Shown: positions 35,301-43,998, counted from the first letter of the stretch. The stretch is DNA of 64,000 nt from JALTDM01 sp964421355 (GCA_964421355.1 CAYQWX010000002.1:1-64000); one strand, 5' to 3'. Notes: generated from the sequence alone by a model not told the origin. Made by a program: numbers and translations.

Positions 35301-36770
35301 GTTGATTACTTGAAAACATATTATTCGTTTACCGCACCAATGTATATAAATGCAAAGGGGGCTTTTCTCAAAGATATAGATGTGTATGATTCCGAAGGGA
35401 ATAACGCAAAGGTTTCGCTAGGACTGATGCATAATAATTTTTCGTCATTAGATTACGATGTGAATATCAATACGGATAAACTTTTGATGTTAAATACTAC
35501 AATGAATGACAATAATCTTTTTTTTGGGAAAGTGTATGCAAAAAGTAAAGTTGATATAAATGGTACATCTTCCCGTATAAATATAAAAGGAGATATAAAC
35601 ACTCTTGATAAAACAGTCTTTAATTTAATGTTGGAATCACCTGAAAGTGCAGAAGAGTTAGGTTTTGTTACCTTCGTTTCCCATGATAATTATTCCGATA
35701 CTGTAACTATAAAAAATGAAAAATTAAATACAACAACAGGTCTTGATCTTGATTTGAATATAAAAACTACTCCAGACGCACTTGTTCAGCTTATTTTTGA
35801 TTCAAAATCAGGAGATATAATAAAAGCGGAAGGGAGAGGTGATTTGAATTTGACCTATGATACTCTTGGTAATTTATCTTTGAAAGGCTTGTATGATATA
35901 GAAGAGGGAAATTATTTATTTACCCTTCAAGATATGATAAATAAAAAATTGGAGATAAAAAAAGGTAGTTATATAAAGTGGAATGGGGATCCTTATAAAG
36001 CATATATTAACATAACTGCAGCATATAATCTGAGGACATCATTATATGATTTAACACTTGATAGTAATGATAGAGAGAATGTGTATGTAGAATGTCTTAT
36101 TCATATGAAAGACAGATTAGATGACCCTACAATTACTTTTGGTATAAATATAAAATCTCCTAATAGCAGGGCTCAATCAATTTTGGCAAATATGAACCAA
36201 GAGGAAATAAGTAAACAGATAATAATGCTTATGGTAATGGGACATTTTTATACTCCTGAAAAGTTCAGGCAAGGGGTAGAGGTAGCTCAGGATGTTTCAC
36301 AAACAAATAGTTTGGGAATGAATGCCAGTGAGTTGTTATCGGAGCAACTTAGTTATTGGTTGTCTCAAATAACAAAAGACTTTGATGTAGGGGTGAAATA
36401 TACTCCGGGAAATGAGATATCCCGTTCCGAGTTGGAAGTGGCATTGAGTACCCAGTTGTTTAATAATAGGGTGATAGTAAATGGGAATGTAAATATGGGG
36501 GGAAATGTGCCAACAAGTTCGGGAGTAGCAGGAAATGTATCTGTTGAGCTAAAACTAAATAAAAAAGGTACTATCAGGTTGAAAGGTTTTAATGAGACAA
36601 ATGATAATCTTTTATTATACCAGGATTCTCCTTATACTCAAGGTGTAGGGATATTTTATACTGAAAGTTTTAATTCATTGGGAGAAGTATTTAGAAAATA
36701 TTATTCGGGACTGACTACTATTATATCTAAAAAGATGAAAATACTTAAAACTAAAATAGATAAAAGATAA
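32313..36770 (+). CDS. TamB-like translocation and assembly module protein (DUF490)
   Basis: A 1485-residue protein with one N-terminal transmembrane helix (about residues 9-30), then a long beta-rich repeat region typical of AsmA/TamB proteins (HTKVSIDKLSFDIFGNIGMENLFIED in the N-terminal module). The C-terminal TamB/DUF490 domain begins near residue 1080 and includes YLFTLQDMINKKLEIKKGSYIKWNGDPY. Such proteins bridge inner and outer membranes and help outer-membrane protein or lipid transport. It is divergent from the M23 operon and convergent with the ICMT-like gene (1-base gap). Confidence 0.88.
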   Translation: MPIKKRKILFNSIIGLVIFLVVFIVLFITSNWVQTFVAQRVAAYLSKRVHTKVSIDKLSFDIFGNIGMENLFIEDYNKDTLLFAKYVSADIDYLSLKKQTIIFSNISFKKPLIKLQINNGKFNLTELLSYLLDTSRVDTLQNKSSWKIISRNLSIEGGRFNYLVTSGIKPFMHQIDFDNILFTNINVDADDFMITPILKFDIKKFSLKERSGFVIKDLSGKISIDNKMFTSSNLTISTNYSTINFDTLNIVSPVDSINVFSGIVNSSDMFIKLNKSKLSLLDIKYFSKLGVSTSPVFSISGKIVGKLPHFKLRNFNVLWAASSFVKVNGTIDGLPDVDNTLFYLDFAPVSTNKKGIELLVRRLSSDSSDFALPSIMNNIKYFRYKGSLSGYYNDFVVYGLLSTNLGLIKTDVKLKKTDSLNIEGHISTSNLQLDKLMKSNDTLLGNLSMNGKINGKIDSVGNFSFDVASHISSFEFNKYPYKNIDINGTFDNTSFDGEVLAKDTALKMVFLGQVDFSTNNPVFDFTADLKHIAVKTINLSSYIPFDSLSFFLKSKIYGLELSNLKGSLEIYNARFHKKEKQSRISQLILLAKTKNDSLHTISINSEVLKGEIKYNVQDINQFANIINNTIKHYYTYYNFHLSSSSKANNRFISAKISIPNPDFFNKMLFSYLSLAPHTYIEFYNNTMDSVSFNIYTDNIVYDKVRLIKPSIALMPYNKSLVFLFDTKRIYFNDFYLDSFVCDVDIYPDTANLEISWHNVADSSVYEGDLQFQTLVLDTHNVKMDFLPSYVILKDTMWYMDQWNMCFLDSVVKVNNFVLNHEYEYIAVNGNLSNKTEDTLKVKIGNIKLDHFNFLLKNTGINIKGYTNGSIYATSLLHNPIVNSNVNVSKFVFNGEKFGEFGFNTQWNDARQRLHTNIYLLRNKLKTLELLGDIYPNSQKIDMKLYVRKLLLKHLQPFLIGVLDNFRGLADGKININGSLSHPITEGILHLKKVSFKVDYLKTYYSFTAPMYINAKGAFLKDIDVYDSEGNNAKVSLGLMHNNFSSLDYDVNINTDKLLMLNTTMNDNNLFFGKVYAKSKVDINGTSSRINIKGDINTLDKTVFNLMLESPESAEELGFVTFVSHDNYSDTVTIKNEKLNTTTGLDLDLNIKTTPDALVQLIFDSKSGDIIKAEGRGDLNLTYDTLGNLSLKGLYDIEEGNYLFTLQDMINKKLEIKKGSYIKWNGDPYKAYINITAAYNLRTSLYDLTLDSNDRENVYVECLIHMKDRLDDPTITFGINIKSPNSRAQSILANMNQEEISKQIIMLMVMGHFYTPEKFRQGVEVAQDVSQTNSLGMNASELLSEQLSYWLSQITKDFDVGVKYTPGNEISRSELEVALSTQLFNNRVIVNGNVNMGGNVPTSSGVAGNVSVELKLNKKGTIRLKGFNETNDNLLLYQDSPYTQGVGIFYTESFNSLGEVFRKYYSGLTTIISKKMKILKTKIDKR

Positions 36771-36771
36771 T

Positions 36772-37296
36772 TTATTTATTTTTTTCTTTGACAACAGGTT
36801 TTAGTAATTCTTTTAAGCATTCTATTTTTAAGCAAAAAGCAGGAGTTTGTTTTTTGTAGTTTATGTAATCTTTTCCAAATTTTCTTATAGCTTCGGGTTC
36901 TTCCCATAGTTTTATCATTATTAGCATAAATGATATTTCTATTGGAGCAATTATTAATATAAATGACGGAGAACCTACTATAAAAGCAATAGATAGAGGG
37001 AATAAAAAAAGTCCTAGGTGCATAGGGTGTCTCATATATTTATATATACCTTTTGTTACGAGTATATTTGTTTCCATTCTTTTAATATTTCCTTTCCGTC
37101 CATATTTTGCTAAAGTTCTTCCTGTATTTTTGCTTATTTGTATTGTTAAATAAAAGAAGATTGTACCCACAATAAAAGAGATTATATGAAAAAAGTAACT
37201 ATTGTGTATATTTGGAAATAATATGGTGTCAATGTGATATCCTCCAATAATTCCTCCTAAAATCATAATTATCCAAATTATTAAGCGAGGTATCAT
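36772..37296 (-). CDS. Isoprenylcysteine carboxyl methyltransferase-like membrane protein
   Basis: A 174-residue protein with about four membrane helices. The C-terminal half has the family's signature LVTKGIYKYMRHPMHLGLFL and EEPEAIRKFGKDYINYKKQTP, which form the SAM-binding site in ICMT and PEMT proteins. The substrate in bacteria is generally unknown; it may be a lipid or membrane-associated acceptor. It stands alone on the minus strand. Confidence 0.85.
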   Translation of the reverse strand: MIPRLIIWIIMILGGIIGGYHIDTILFPNIHNSYFFHIISFIVGTIFFYLTIQISKNTGRTLAKYGRKGNIKRMETNILVTKGIYKYMRHPMHLGLFLFPLSIAFIVGSPSFILIIAPIEISFMLIMIKLWEEPEAIRKFGKDYINYKKQTPAFCLKIECLKELLKPVVKEKNK

Positions 37297-37363
37297 TGTT
37301 TTGTAATTGTATTCATTAGTTTGACAAAATTATTATTATTTTTGATATGATAGCTAATTTTTG

Positions 37364-37393
37364 AAAAAAGGAGGCTGTTATGCCTCCTTTTTT
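37364..37393 (-). terminator. Terminator of the hydrogenase operon
   Basis: A 12-pair perfect stem AAAAAAGGAGGC (37364-37375) with GCCTCCTTTTTT (37382-37393), loop TGTTAT, lies 7 bases after the hydrogenase stop on the minus strand, with T-runs on both strands. Confidence 0.8.
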
Positions 37394-37400
37394 ATGACTT

Positions 37401-39176
37401 TTATACTCTATTCCGTTTTGTGTAGTGGGTGTGCAGCAATTTATGTGATTTTTCACCAAGAGGTTCTTTAAGATATTCTTTATATACCTGAACTATTTCA
37501 GGATTTTCATGTGATTTTCTAACAGGTAATCCTTCGTCTTCTCTGTAAATAGCTTCAATACGTTTTTGTCGCACCTCATCATTAGTAGGTATAGGCTGTC
37601 CTCCTCCTCCGATACAGCCACCAGGACATGCCATAATTTCAATAAATAGATAAGGTGATTTTCCTGCTTTTATTTGGTCCATTACTTTTCTGGCATTTTT
37701 CAAACCGTGGGCTACAGCTACTTTTGCTTCTACTCCTTCCAAAAATTTGAATTCTTCTTTGCAATTTTCAAATTTAATGGCTGCTTCTTTTACGCCATCT
37801 AATCCTCTTACAGGTGTTATGTTTAATCTATCAAAAGGCACTTCTCTGCCTGTAACTACTTCATAAACAGTGCGCAATGCTGCTTCCATTACACCACCTG
37901 TTGCTCCAAATATAACTGCAGCACCACTACCTTTTCCCATTATGGAGTCAAAATCTTCTTCGGGAAGTTTTTTCAAATCTATTCCTGCTTGTTTTATCAT
38001 CTTGGCTAATTCTCTTGTTGTAAGTCCTGCATCAATATCTTGATAACCACTACTTCTCATTTCTGGGCGGTTAGCCTCAAACTTTTTAGCGGTACATGGC
38101 ATAATAGAAACTGATACAATTTTGGAAGGGTCTAATCCTTTCTTTTCTGCATAATATGTTTTAGCTAATGCCCCAAACATTTGTTGTGGAGATTTACATG
38201 TTGATAAATGGTCTAATAAGTTGGGGTACATGTGCTCTATGAATTTTATCCATCCTGGAGAGCAGGAAGTAATCATAGGTAAGGCAACATCTTTGCCATC
38301 TACGAGTTTTTCTTTGAGACGTTTAAGCAACTCATGGCCTTCTTCTATAATTGTAAGGTCTGCGGCAAAGTTTGTGTCTAGTACTGAGTCGAATCCTAAA
38401 CGGCGAAGTGCAGCTGCCATTTGACCTGTTACTATGGTGCCATGAGGTAATCCAAACGGTTCTCCCAATGCAACACGCACAGATGGAGCTGTGTTTACTA
38501 TTACATGCTTTTCGGGATCTTCTATTGCTTCCCATATTTCATCGTAATATGTCCTTTCGGTTAGAGCTCCTGTTGGACAGTGTATTACGCATTGTCCACA
38601 ATTGGTGCAAGCAACTTCTCCGAAAGTTTTTTCCATAAAAGTAGTGATCATCATATCTTTTCCTTTGAATATGGGACTTAGTGCATTTACTCCTTGTATT
38701 TCGGCACAAGTTCTTACACATCTTTGGCATCTTATACATTTTGAAGGGTCATACCGTAATGCTGTACTTTTATCTATGTGGTATTCTCTTCCAGTAGTTA
38801 GATTTATGAATACTGGTTCTTCGGCATAAAAATCTGCTGCTAAATTTTGCAGTTCGCAATTACCGTTTTTGTAGCACGAAGTACATTCTTCTTTGTGTTC
38901 ACTCAAGAGAAGCTGCAATATAGTTCTTCGTGCATTTCTTACTTTTGGTGAATTTGTTTCTATTTCCATACCTTCTTCTACAGGTATAGCACAAGAAGCT
39001 TCTAATCGTTGGTGTCCTTTTATTTCTACCACACAAACTCTACAGTTTCCTGCTACACACAAGTCGTCATGGTAGCACAAAGTTGGTATTTCTATGCCTA
39101 ATTTTTTTGCGGCTTCCAATATAGTTGTACCTTCGGGTACTTGCACTTTTTGATTGTTTATTGTTATTGTAATCAT
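37401..39176 (-). CDS. hndD: [FeFe] hydrogenase catalytic subunit, HndD/HydA type
   Basis: A 591-residue enzyme. In order it has a [2Fe-2S] ferredoxin domain (C34, C45, C48, C62), a His-Cys cluster segment (H94, C98, C101, C107) and two 4Fe-4S clusters (C147-C157, C190-C200). The H-cluster domain follows, with L1 TSCSPGW (303-309), L2 MPCTAKKFE (about 359) and L3 MACPGGCIGGGGQP, then the small-subunit-like tail. It makes or oxidises H2 and works with the flavin and NuoE-like subunits upstream. L1 has serine at 306 where well-studied enzymes have cysteine. No hydE, hydF or hydG maturase is in the window. Confidence 0.95.
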   Translation of the reverse strand: MITITINNQKVQVPEGTTILEAAKKLGIEIPTLCYHDDLCVAGNCRVCVVEIKGHQRLEASCAIPVEEGMEIETNSPKVRNARRTILQLLLSEHKEECTSCYKNGNCELQNLAADFYAEEPVFINLTTGREYHIDKSTALRYDPSKCIRCQRCVRTCAEIQGVNALSPIFKGKDMMITTFMEKTFGEVACTNCGQCVIHCPTGALTERTYYDEIWEAIEDPEKHVIVNTAPSVRVALGEPFGLPHGTIVTGQMAAALRRLGFDSVLDTNFAADLTIIEEGHELLKRLKEKLVDGKDVALPMITSCSPGWIKFIEHMYPNLLDHLSTCKSPQQMFGALAKTYYAEKKGLDPSKIVSVSIMPCTAKKFEANRPEMRSSGYQDIDAGLTTRELAKMIKQAGIDLKKLPEEDFDSIMGKGSGAAVIFGATGGVMEAALRTVYEVVTGREVPFDRLNITPVRGLDGVKEAAIKFENCKEEFKFLEGVEAKVAVAHGLKNARKVMDQIKAGKSPYLFIEIMACPGGCIGGGGQPIPTNDEVRQKRIEAIYREDEGLPVRKSHENPEIVQVYKEYLKEPLGEKSHKLLHTHYTKRNRV

Positions 39177-39194
39177 ATTCTTAAATTTTAACGA

Positions 39195-40376
39195 TTAGTA
39201 AATAATTTCTTCTTTGAATTCATCTACAATAGAGCAAAACGAATTTGCCACACTTTGTCCAAGTCCGCATTTTGAAGTGATTTTCATAGTTCCTGCAAGT
39301 TTGTACAATTCTTTTAAATAAACAGGGTCTTTTTCTCCTTTTTTAATGGCTTTAATTCCTTTGAGCAATTGCTGTGTGCCTACTCTACATGGTGTACATT
39401 GTCCGCAGGATTCTTCTTCAAAGAATTCTAAATAATTTTCCAGGACGCGATACATGGAACGAGTACTATTAAATATCATTATAGAACCACCTGTAGGTAG
39501 AGAATCACCTTCTAATTTTCCTGTGAAGCCTATTGTTTTTTCTTTAAATTTTGCTCTTGGAATACAAAATCCTGATACCCCCCCGACTTGTACAGCCTTT
39601 GTATTGCCGTCTCCAAATTCATTTACAAGGTCTTCTACCGTAAGTCCTAATTCTAATTCGTAAACCCCTGGTTTAGGAGTGTCACCAGCAATAGAGAAGA
39701 GTTTGGAGCCTTTTTGTCCTTTCATTCCATATTCGGCAAATTTATCTGCACCTATTTTACATACCATCATAGCATTAACAAAGGTTTCTACATTATTTAC
39801 TACAGTAGGATATCCTTTGAATCCTTTGGTTATTGGAAATGGAGGTTTGTTGCGGGGTTCTCCGCGTTTACCTTCTGCAGAATTTAGCAATGCGGTTTCT
39901 TCTCCTACTATATATGCTCCAGCCCCCATTTTTATTTCTACTCTAAAATCTATACCGAATTTGTCACAGTGTGCATGAAATTTATTTATTTCTTTTTGAA
40001 GGTCTTCTTTTAAGTATTCATATTCGGCTCTTAAATAGATAAATCCTCTTTTTGCTCCAATTACATGTGCACATATTCCCATTCCCGAAAGCATTTTTCT
40101 TGGGACTCTTTTTAGTATTTCTCTATCTTTGAATGTGCCGGGTTCTCCTTCGTCTGCATTACTAACCACATATTTTTCTTTTCCTATGGTTTCTTTGGCA
40201 AACTTCCATTTAAGTCCTGTGGGAAATCCAGCACCTCCTCTTCCCCTTAATCCTGATTTTATAAGTTCGTTAATAATAGTATCCGGATCTTTTTTTATGG
40301 TTTCACTCATTACCTTATATGGATATTCCGAATAAGGTGCAAATATTATATCAGCTCTTTTAATTGTTGTTCCCAT
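39195..40376 (-). CDS. hndC: Hydrogenase diaphorase subunit, NuoF/HndC type (compact)
   Basis: A 393-residue NuoF-like subunit binding FMN, NAD(H) and a 4Fe-4S cluster. Landmarks are LRGRGGAGFPTGLKW (NADH/FMN), GAGAYIVGEETALLNSAEG and the cluster site ESCGQCTPCRVGTQ with a further cysteine near residue 367. It lacks both the N-terminal thioredoxin-like [2Fe-2S] domain and the C-terminal two-cluster ferredoxin found in long HndC/HydB proteins (about 590-630 residues). It transfers electrons between NAD(H) and the hydrogenase, and lies between the other two subunit genes. Confidence 0.93.
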   Translation of the reverse strand: MGTTIKRADIIFAPYSEYPYKVMSETIKKDPDTIINELIKSGLRGRGGAGFPTGLKWKFAKETIGKEKYVVSNADEGEPGTFKDREILKRVPRKMLSGMGICAHVIGAKRGFIYLRAEYEYLKEDLQKEINKFHAHCDKFGIDFRVEIKMGAGAYIVGEETALLNSAEGKRGEPRNKPPFPITKGFKGYPTVVNNVETFVNAMMVCKIGADKFAEYGMKGQKGSKLFSIAGDTPKPGVYELELGLTVEDLVNEFGDGNTKAVQVGGVSGFCIPRAKFKEKTIGFTGKLEGDSLPTGGSIMIFNSTRSMYRVLENYLEFFEEESCGQCTPCRVGTQQLLKGIKAIKKGEKDPVYLKELYKLAGTMKITSKCGLGQSVANSFCSIVDEFKEEIIY

Positions 40377-40382
40377 AATCTT

Positions 40383-40856
40383 TCAGTTTTTGTTATTTAA
40401 TTTGTATTCCTTTAATATTTTTTCTACTTTATTGTTGTTTAGTTCTGTGTAGATGTTTTCATTTATCATCATTGCTGGGGCTTTATCACATTGCCCTAAA
40501 CAATTTGTTTCTAGCAATGTAAAAAGTCCGTCTGGCGTGGTTTCTCCGATTTTAATACCCAAACAATGATATATGGTATCAAGAACTTCACTTTTCCCTT
40601 TCATATCACATACTATTGTTCTACAAACTCTTATAATGTTTTTGCCTCTTGGTTTTGTGTCTAAAAATGAATAAAAGGATGCAGTACCATATACCTCGGC
40701 ACCGGATAAATCTAAGGCTTCTGCAACTTCAAAAAGTCTTTTTTCACTTAGATGTCTTTCTTCTTTTACTATTTCTCTGAGTATAGGCAAAAGTGATTCT
40801 CGTTTTTTGCCATACTTTTCAACAAGTGTTTGTACTATATTTGTGTTTGTTGACAT
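40383..40856 (-). CDS. hndA: Hydrogenase subunit, NuoE/HndA type
   Basis: A 157-residue thioredoxin-fold [2Fe-2S] protein from the ATG at 40856 (MSTNTNIVQTLVEKYGKKRE). The eleven codons open upstream add no family-like residues. Cluster ligands are in VCRTIVC (C-x4-C) and CLGQC (C-x3-C), and the YGTASFYSF segment is typical. It is the first gene of the hndA-hndC-hndD operon. This three-gene set is the minimal make-up of electron-bifurcating or NAD-linked [FeFe] hydrogenases. Confidence 0.94.
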   Translation of the reverse strand: MSTNTNIVQTLVEKYGKKRESLLPILREIVKEERHLSEKRLFEVAEALDLSGAEVYGTASFYSFLDTKPRGKNIIRVCRTIVCDMKGKSEVLDTIYHCLGIKIGETTPDGLFTLLETNCLGQCDKAPAMMINENIYTELNNNKVEKILKEYKLNNKN

Positions 40857-41043
40857 AATAATATAAAGTTTTTCTTTATTTATGAACAAAAATAGGAGAG
40901 TGAGTAAACTTTTATTATGACAAAAATCATAAATAAAAATGTTTTATAATTTTTTGTAAGTTGATTGTATTTATTATTAAACAATGTAAATTGTTCAAGT
41001 GCAATAAATAATATAAATTCTCGTTATTTTAAAAAAAAAGGAA

Positions 41044-41598
41044 ATGAGATTTATTATATTTTTATTGTTAATAATCAGTATTCCGAGTTATATTTTTGCT
41101 CAAGATACTCTTATTGATAGGGATAATACTTATTTTTTAAAATATAGTGGAAGCATTAATCTTGCTTATGATTATGGAATATATAGTTTTTATTTACCAG
41201 GATTTGGCGTAGATAGAGAAAAATTTGAAATTGTTAATGGAGTAAAGTTAAATTCTTATATGTCAATTGGGATAGGAAGTGGTATGCATTATTATTTTGA
41301 TTTTGATAAAAAAGATGTGTGGCTTCCTATTTTTGTAAATATGAAAATTACTTTTATGAAAAATAAAATTTCTCCATTTATTTCTTTAAGCAGTGGTTAT
41401 TCTTTTGATTTGAAAAATAAGTTTAATAATATTGGCTTTCTTGTAAATTCATTTTTAGGAATAAAATATAGGATGTGGAATAAATTTTCTTTGGCTACAG
41501 GAATGGGGTTTGAAATGCAAAAGGTCAAAGTTTTTTTATGGGATAAACCTGCATATTTAAATGCAATGACTTTTAATATTAGTTTGTGGTTTAATTAA
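41044..41598 (+). CDS. Predicted small outer-membrane beta-barrel protein
   Basis: A 184-residue protein with a signal peptide (MRFIIFLLLIISIPSYIFAQ) and alternating strands rich in glycine and aromatic residues. They include YMSIGIGSGMHYYFDF, ISPFISLSSGYSF and FSLATGMGFEMQ, ending FNISLWFN. The layout fits an eight-stranded OmpA/OMP_b-brl type barrel. Function unknown. It stands alone between the divergent hydrogenase operon and iorA. Confidence 0.65.
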   Translation: MRFIIFLLLIISIPSYIFAQDTLIDRDNTYFLKYSGSINLAYDYGIYSFYLPGFGVDREKFEIVNGVKLNSYMSIGIGSGMHYYFDFDKKDVWLPIFVNMKITFMKNKISPFISLSSGYSFDLKNKFNNIGFLVNSFLGIKYRMWNKFSLATGMGFEMQKVKVFLWDKPAYLNAMTFNISLWFN

Positions 41599-41677
41599 TA
41601 TGTAAGCATTAATTTCCAATAAATAAATTTCTATTAAAAAACTTTTTTAAGTAGGAAATATTGCAACATAATTTTAT

Positions 41678-41685
41678 TATCTTTG
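41678..41685 (+). promoter_or_regulatory. Candidate -7 promoter element (TAnnTTTG) for iorA
   Basis: TATCTTTG lies 31 bases before the ATG at 41717. A TTG sits at 41661-41663, somewhat closer than the usual -33 spacing. Confidence 0.45.
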
Positions 41686-41716
41686 AAACGAAATAAAAAA
41701 GAAAAACATACAATAG

Positions 41717-43333
41717 ATGAAAAAGTTATTATTATTAGGAGATGAAGCGGTAGCACAAGGAGGGATAGATGCCGGTATATCCGGTTTTTATGGCTATCCG
41801 GGTACTCCTTCTACAGAAATTATAGAATATGTGCAGAGAGCACCTGAAGCAAAACAAAGAAATATTCATAGAGAGTGGTCAACAAATGAAAAGACTGCAA
41901 TGGAAGCTGCATTAGGAATGTCTTATGCAGGCAAGAGAGCTATTGTTACAATGAAGCATGTTGGGCTTAATGTGGCGGCGGATGCGTTTGTAAATTCAGC
42001 GATAACAGGAGTTAATGGCGGCTTGATTGTTTCAGTGGCAGATGACCCTTCTATGCACTCATCTCAAAATGAGCAAGATTCAAGGTACTATGGGAAATTT
42101 GCTTTTACACCTATATTTGAGCCTTCTAATCAGCAAGAGGCATACAATATGGTAAAATACGGGTTTGACTTATCGGAAAAATATGGAGTGCCTGTTTTGT
42201 TGAGATTAACAACTCGTATAGCACATTCAAGAGGCGGTGTAGAAACTGTTGCGAATCCAAGAGAAGAAAATAAAGTTCGTTTACCTGAAGATCCTGTTCA
42301 ATTTGTATTGTTACCTTCAATAGCTAAAAAGAGATATGACAATTTGTTAACGGAACAACCTGCTTTGGTTGAAGAGTCTGACAATTCCCCATTTAATAAA
42401 TATATAGAAGGGCAAGACACTTCTATGGGAGTAGTTGCTTCGGGTATTGCTTATAACTATTTAATGGAAAATTTTCCGGAAGGTTGTCCTTTTCCTGTTG
42501 TGAAAATAGGTCAATATCCGCTTCCTTATGATATGTTAAAAAAACTTTTTGATAATGTAGATAGTGTATTGGTATTAGAAGAAGGCTATCCTTTTATTGA
42601 AGAGCAGTTAAGGGGACATTTTAACTATTCTCCCAAACCAATAAGAGGTAGGATGGACGGTACAGTGCCTCGCACAGGAGAATTAAATCCGAATATTGTG
42701 GCGAAGTCACTGGGTAGGGAAATAGAAGTACCGTATCCACCAAGCAGTGTAGTAAAAGTGCGTCCTCCACAATTTTGTGAGGGTTGTGGACATATATTCT
42801 TTTACAAAGCGTTAAATGAAGTAATGGAAAGCTACGGGAAAGGAAGAGTATTTGCTGATATAGGTTGTTATACTCTGGCTGCCTTACCACCATTTAATTC
42901 AATTAACTCGTGTGTAGATATGGGAGCTTCCATTACAATGGCAAAAGGTGCTGCAGATGCTGGCTTATTACCATCTGTAGCAGTAATAGGAGATTCCACT
43001 TTTACACATTCAGGTATGACGGGATTACTTGATGCCGTAAGAGAAAATACTAATATGACAGTATTTATACTTGACAACTCTGCTGTGGGGATGACGGGAG
43101 GACAAGCTTCGGCTGCTACCGGAAAGATAGATAATATTGTAAAAGGATTAGGTGTGGATCCTGACCATATAAGAGTGGTAAATCCTATTCCAAAAGAACA
43201 TAAAACTATGGTAGAAGTGTTTAGGGAAGAAATAGAACATAAAGGGTTATCTGTGGTAATTCCGAGAAGAGAATGTGTGCAAACATATATTAGAAGAATA
43301 AAAATGCAGAAAAAAGCAAAAGCAAATAAATAA
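41717..43333 (+). CDS. iorA: Indolepyruvate:ferredoxin oxidoreductase alpha subunit (lacking the C-terminal ferredoxin domain)
   Basis: A 538-residue subunit that oxidatively decarboxylates aryl-2-oxo acids with thiamine diphosphate. The N-terminal part has GFYGYPGTPSTEI and MKHVGLNVAADAF. The TPP domain has PQFCEGCGHIFFY, DIGCYTLAALPPFNS, GDSTFTHSGMTGLLDA and NSAVGMTGGQ. Known IorA proteins are about 600-640 residues and end in a ferredoxin with two 4Fe-4S sites; here the chain stops at QTYIRRIKMQKKAKANK without them. The partner beta subunit follows 25 bases downstream. It would feed electrons from amino-acid fermentation to ferredoxin. Confidence 0.93.
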   Translation: MKKLLLLGDEAVAQGGIDAGISGFYGYPGTPSTEIIEYVQRAPEAKQRNIHREWSTNEKTAMEAALGMSYAGKRAIVTMKHVGLNVAADAFVNSAITGVNGGLIVSVADDPSMHSSQNEQDSRYYGKFAFTPIFEPSNQQEAYNMVKYGFDLSEKYGVPVLLRLTTRIAHSRGGVETVANPREENKVRLPEDPVQFVLLPSIAKKRYDNLLTEQPALVEESDNSPFNKYIEGQDTSMGVVASGIAYNYLMENFPEGCPFPVVKIGQYPLPYDMLKKLFDNVDSVLVLEEGYPFIEEQLRGHFNYSPKPIRGRMDGTVPRTGELNPNIVAKSLGREIEVPYPPSSVVKVRPPQFCEGCGHIFFYKALNEVMESYGKGRVFADIGCYTLAALPPFNSINSCVDMGASITMAKGAADAGLLPSVAVIGDSTFTHSGMTGLLDAVRENTNMTVFILDNSAVGMTGGQASAATGKIDNIVKGLGVDPDHIRVVNPIPKEHKTMVEVFREEIEHKGLSVVIPRRECVQTYIRRIKMQKKAKANK

Positions 43334-43358
43334 GAATTTTTAAAAGATAATTGTAGTT

Positions 43359-43946
43359 ATGAAAACCGATATAATTTTAGCAGGAGTAGGCGGACAAGGT
43401 ATATTGTCAACTGCCGCAATAATTGCCGCTTCGGCTCTTCAAAAAGGATTGTATGTAAAACAGTCTGAAATACATGGAATGAGTCAAAGAGGTGGTGATG
43501 TGCAATCAAATTTAAGAATATCAGACAAACCGATAGCTTCTGATTTGATACCAATGGGTAAAGCTGATATAGTACTTGGATTAGAACCTATAGAAGCATT
43601 GAGATATGTTCATTATTTGAAAAAAGAAGGTTGGCTTATTGTAGATTCTACCCCATATAAAAATATTCCTGATTATCCTCCTATTGAAGAGGTGCTTGCA
43701 GAAATACAAAAATATCCAAATCATATTATTATCAATGCAGAGAGCGAAGCAAAGAAGTTAGGTAGTTCGTTGGTTGCCAATGTTATACTTATAGGGGCAG
43801 TTAGTCCTTATCTTGGGTTGGAATACGAAGACTTGGAAGCCGGAATTAAAGAAATTTTCGGGAGAAAGGGAGAAACAGTAGTTGAAATGAACTTAAAAGC
43901 TCTAAAAAGAGGTCTGGAACTTTCCAGAGAGTTTGTAAATAAGTAA
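43359..43946 (+). CDS. iorB: Indolepyruvate:ferredoxin oxidoreductase beta subunit
   Basis: A 195-residue gamma-type domain protein of the 2-oxoacid:ferredoxin oxidoreductase family. It begins KTDIILAGVGGQGILSTAAII, continues with SEIHGMSQRGGDVQSNLR, and has GLEPIEALRYVHYLKKEGW and NVILIGAVSPYLG. Length and motifs agree with IorB. It is in one operon with iorA and is followed by a terminator. Confidence 0.94.
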   Translation: MKTDIILAGVGGQGILSTAAIIAASALQKGLYVKQSEIHGMSQRGGDVQSNLRISDKPIASDLIPMGKADIVLGLEPIEALRYVHYLKKEGWLIVDSTPYKNIPDYPPIEEVLAEIQKYPNHIIINAESEAKKLGSSLVANVILIGAVSPYLGLEYEDLEAGIKEIFGRKGETVVEMNLKALKRGLELSREFVNK

Positions 43947-43968
43947 GTAATAATTGTAAAATAATAAG

Positions 43969-43990
43969 AAGGGGCAAAATATAGCCCCTT
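43969..43990 (+). terminator. Terminator after iorB
   Basis: AAGGGGC (43969-43975) pairs with GCCCCTT (43984-43990), followed by TTTTATTTTT on the plus strand. It lies 22 bases after the iorB stop. Confidence 0.78.
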
Positions 43991-43998
43991 TTTTATTT

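Noticed and set aside
37401..40856. Complex I fragment
   Set aside because: NuoE- and NuoF-like subunits are present, but the third gene has H-cluster motifs and there are no membrane subunits, so it is a hydrogenase operon.
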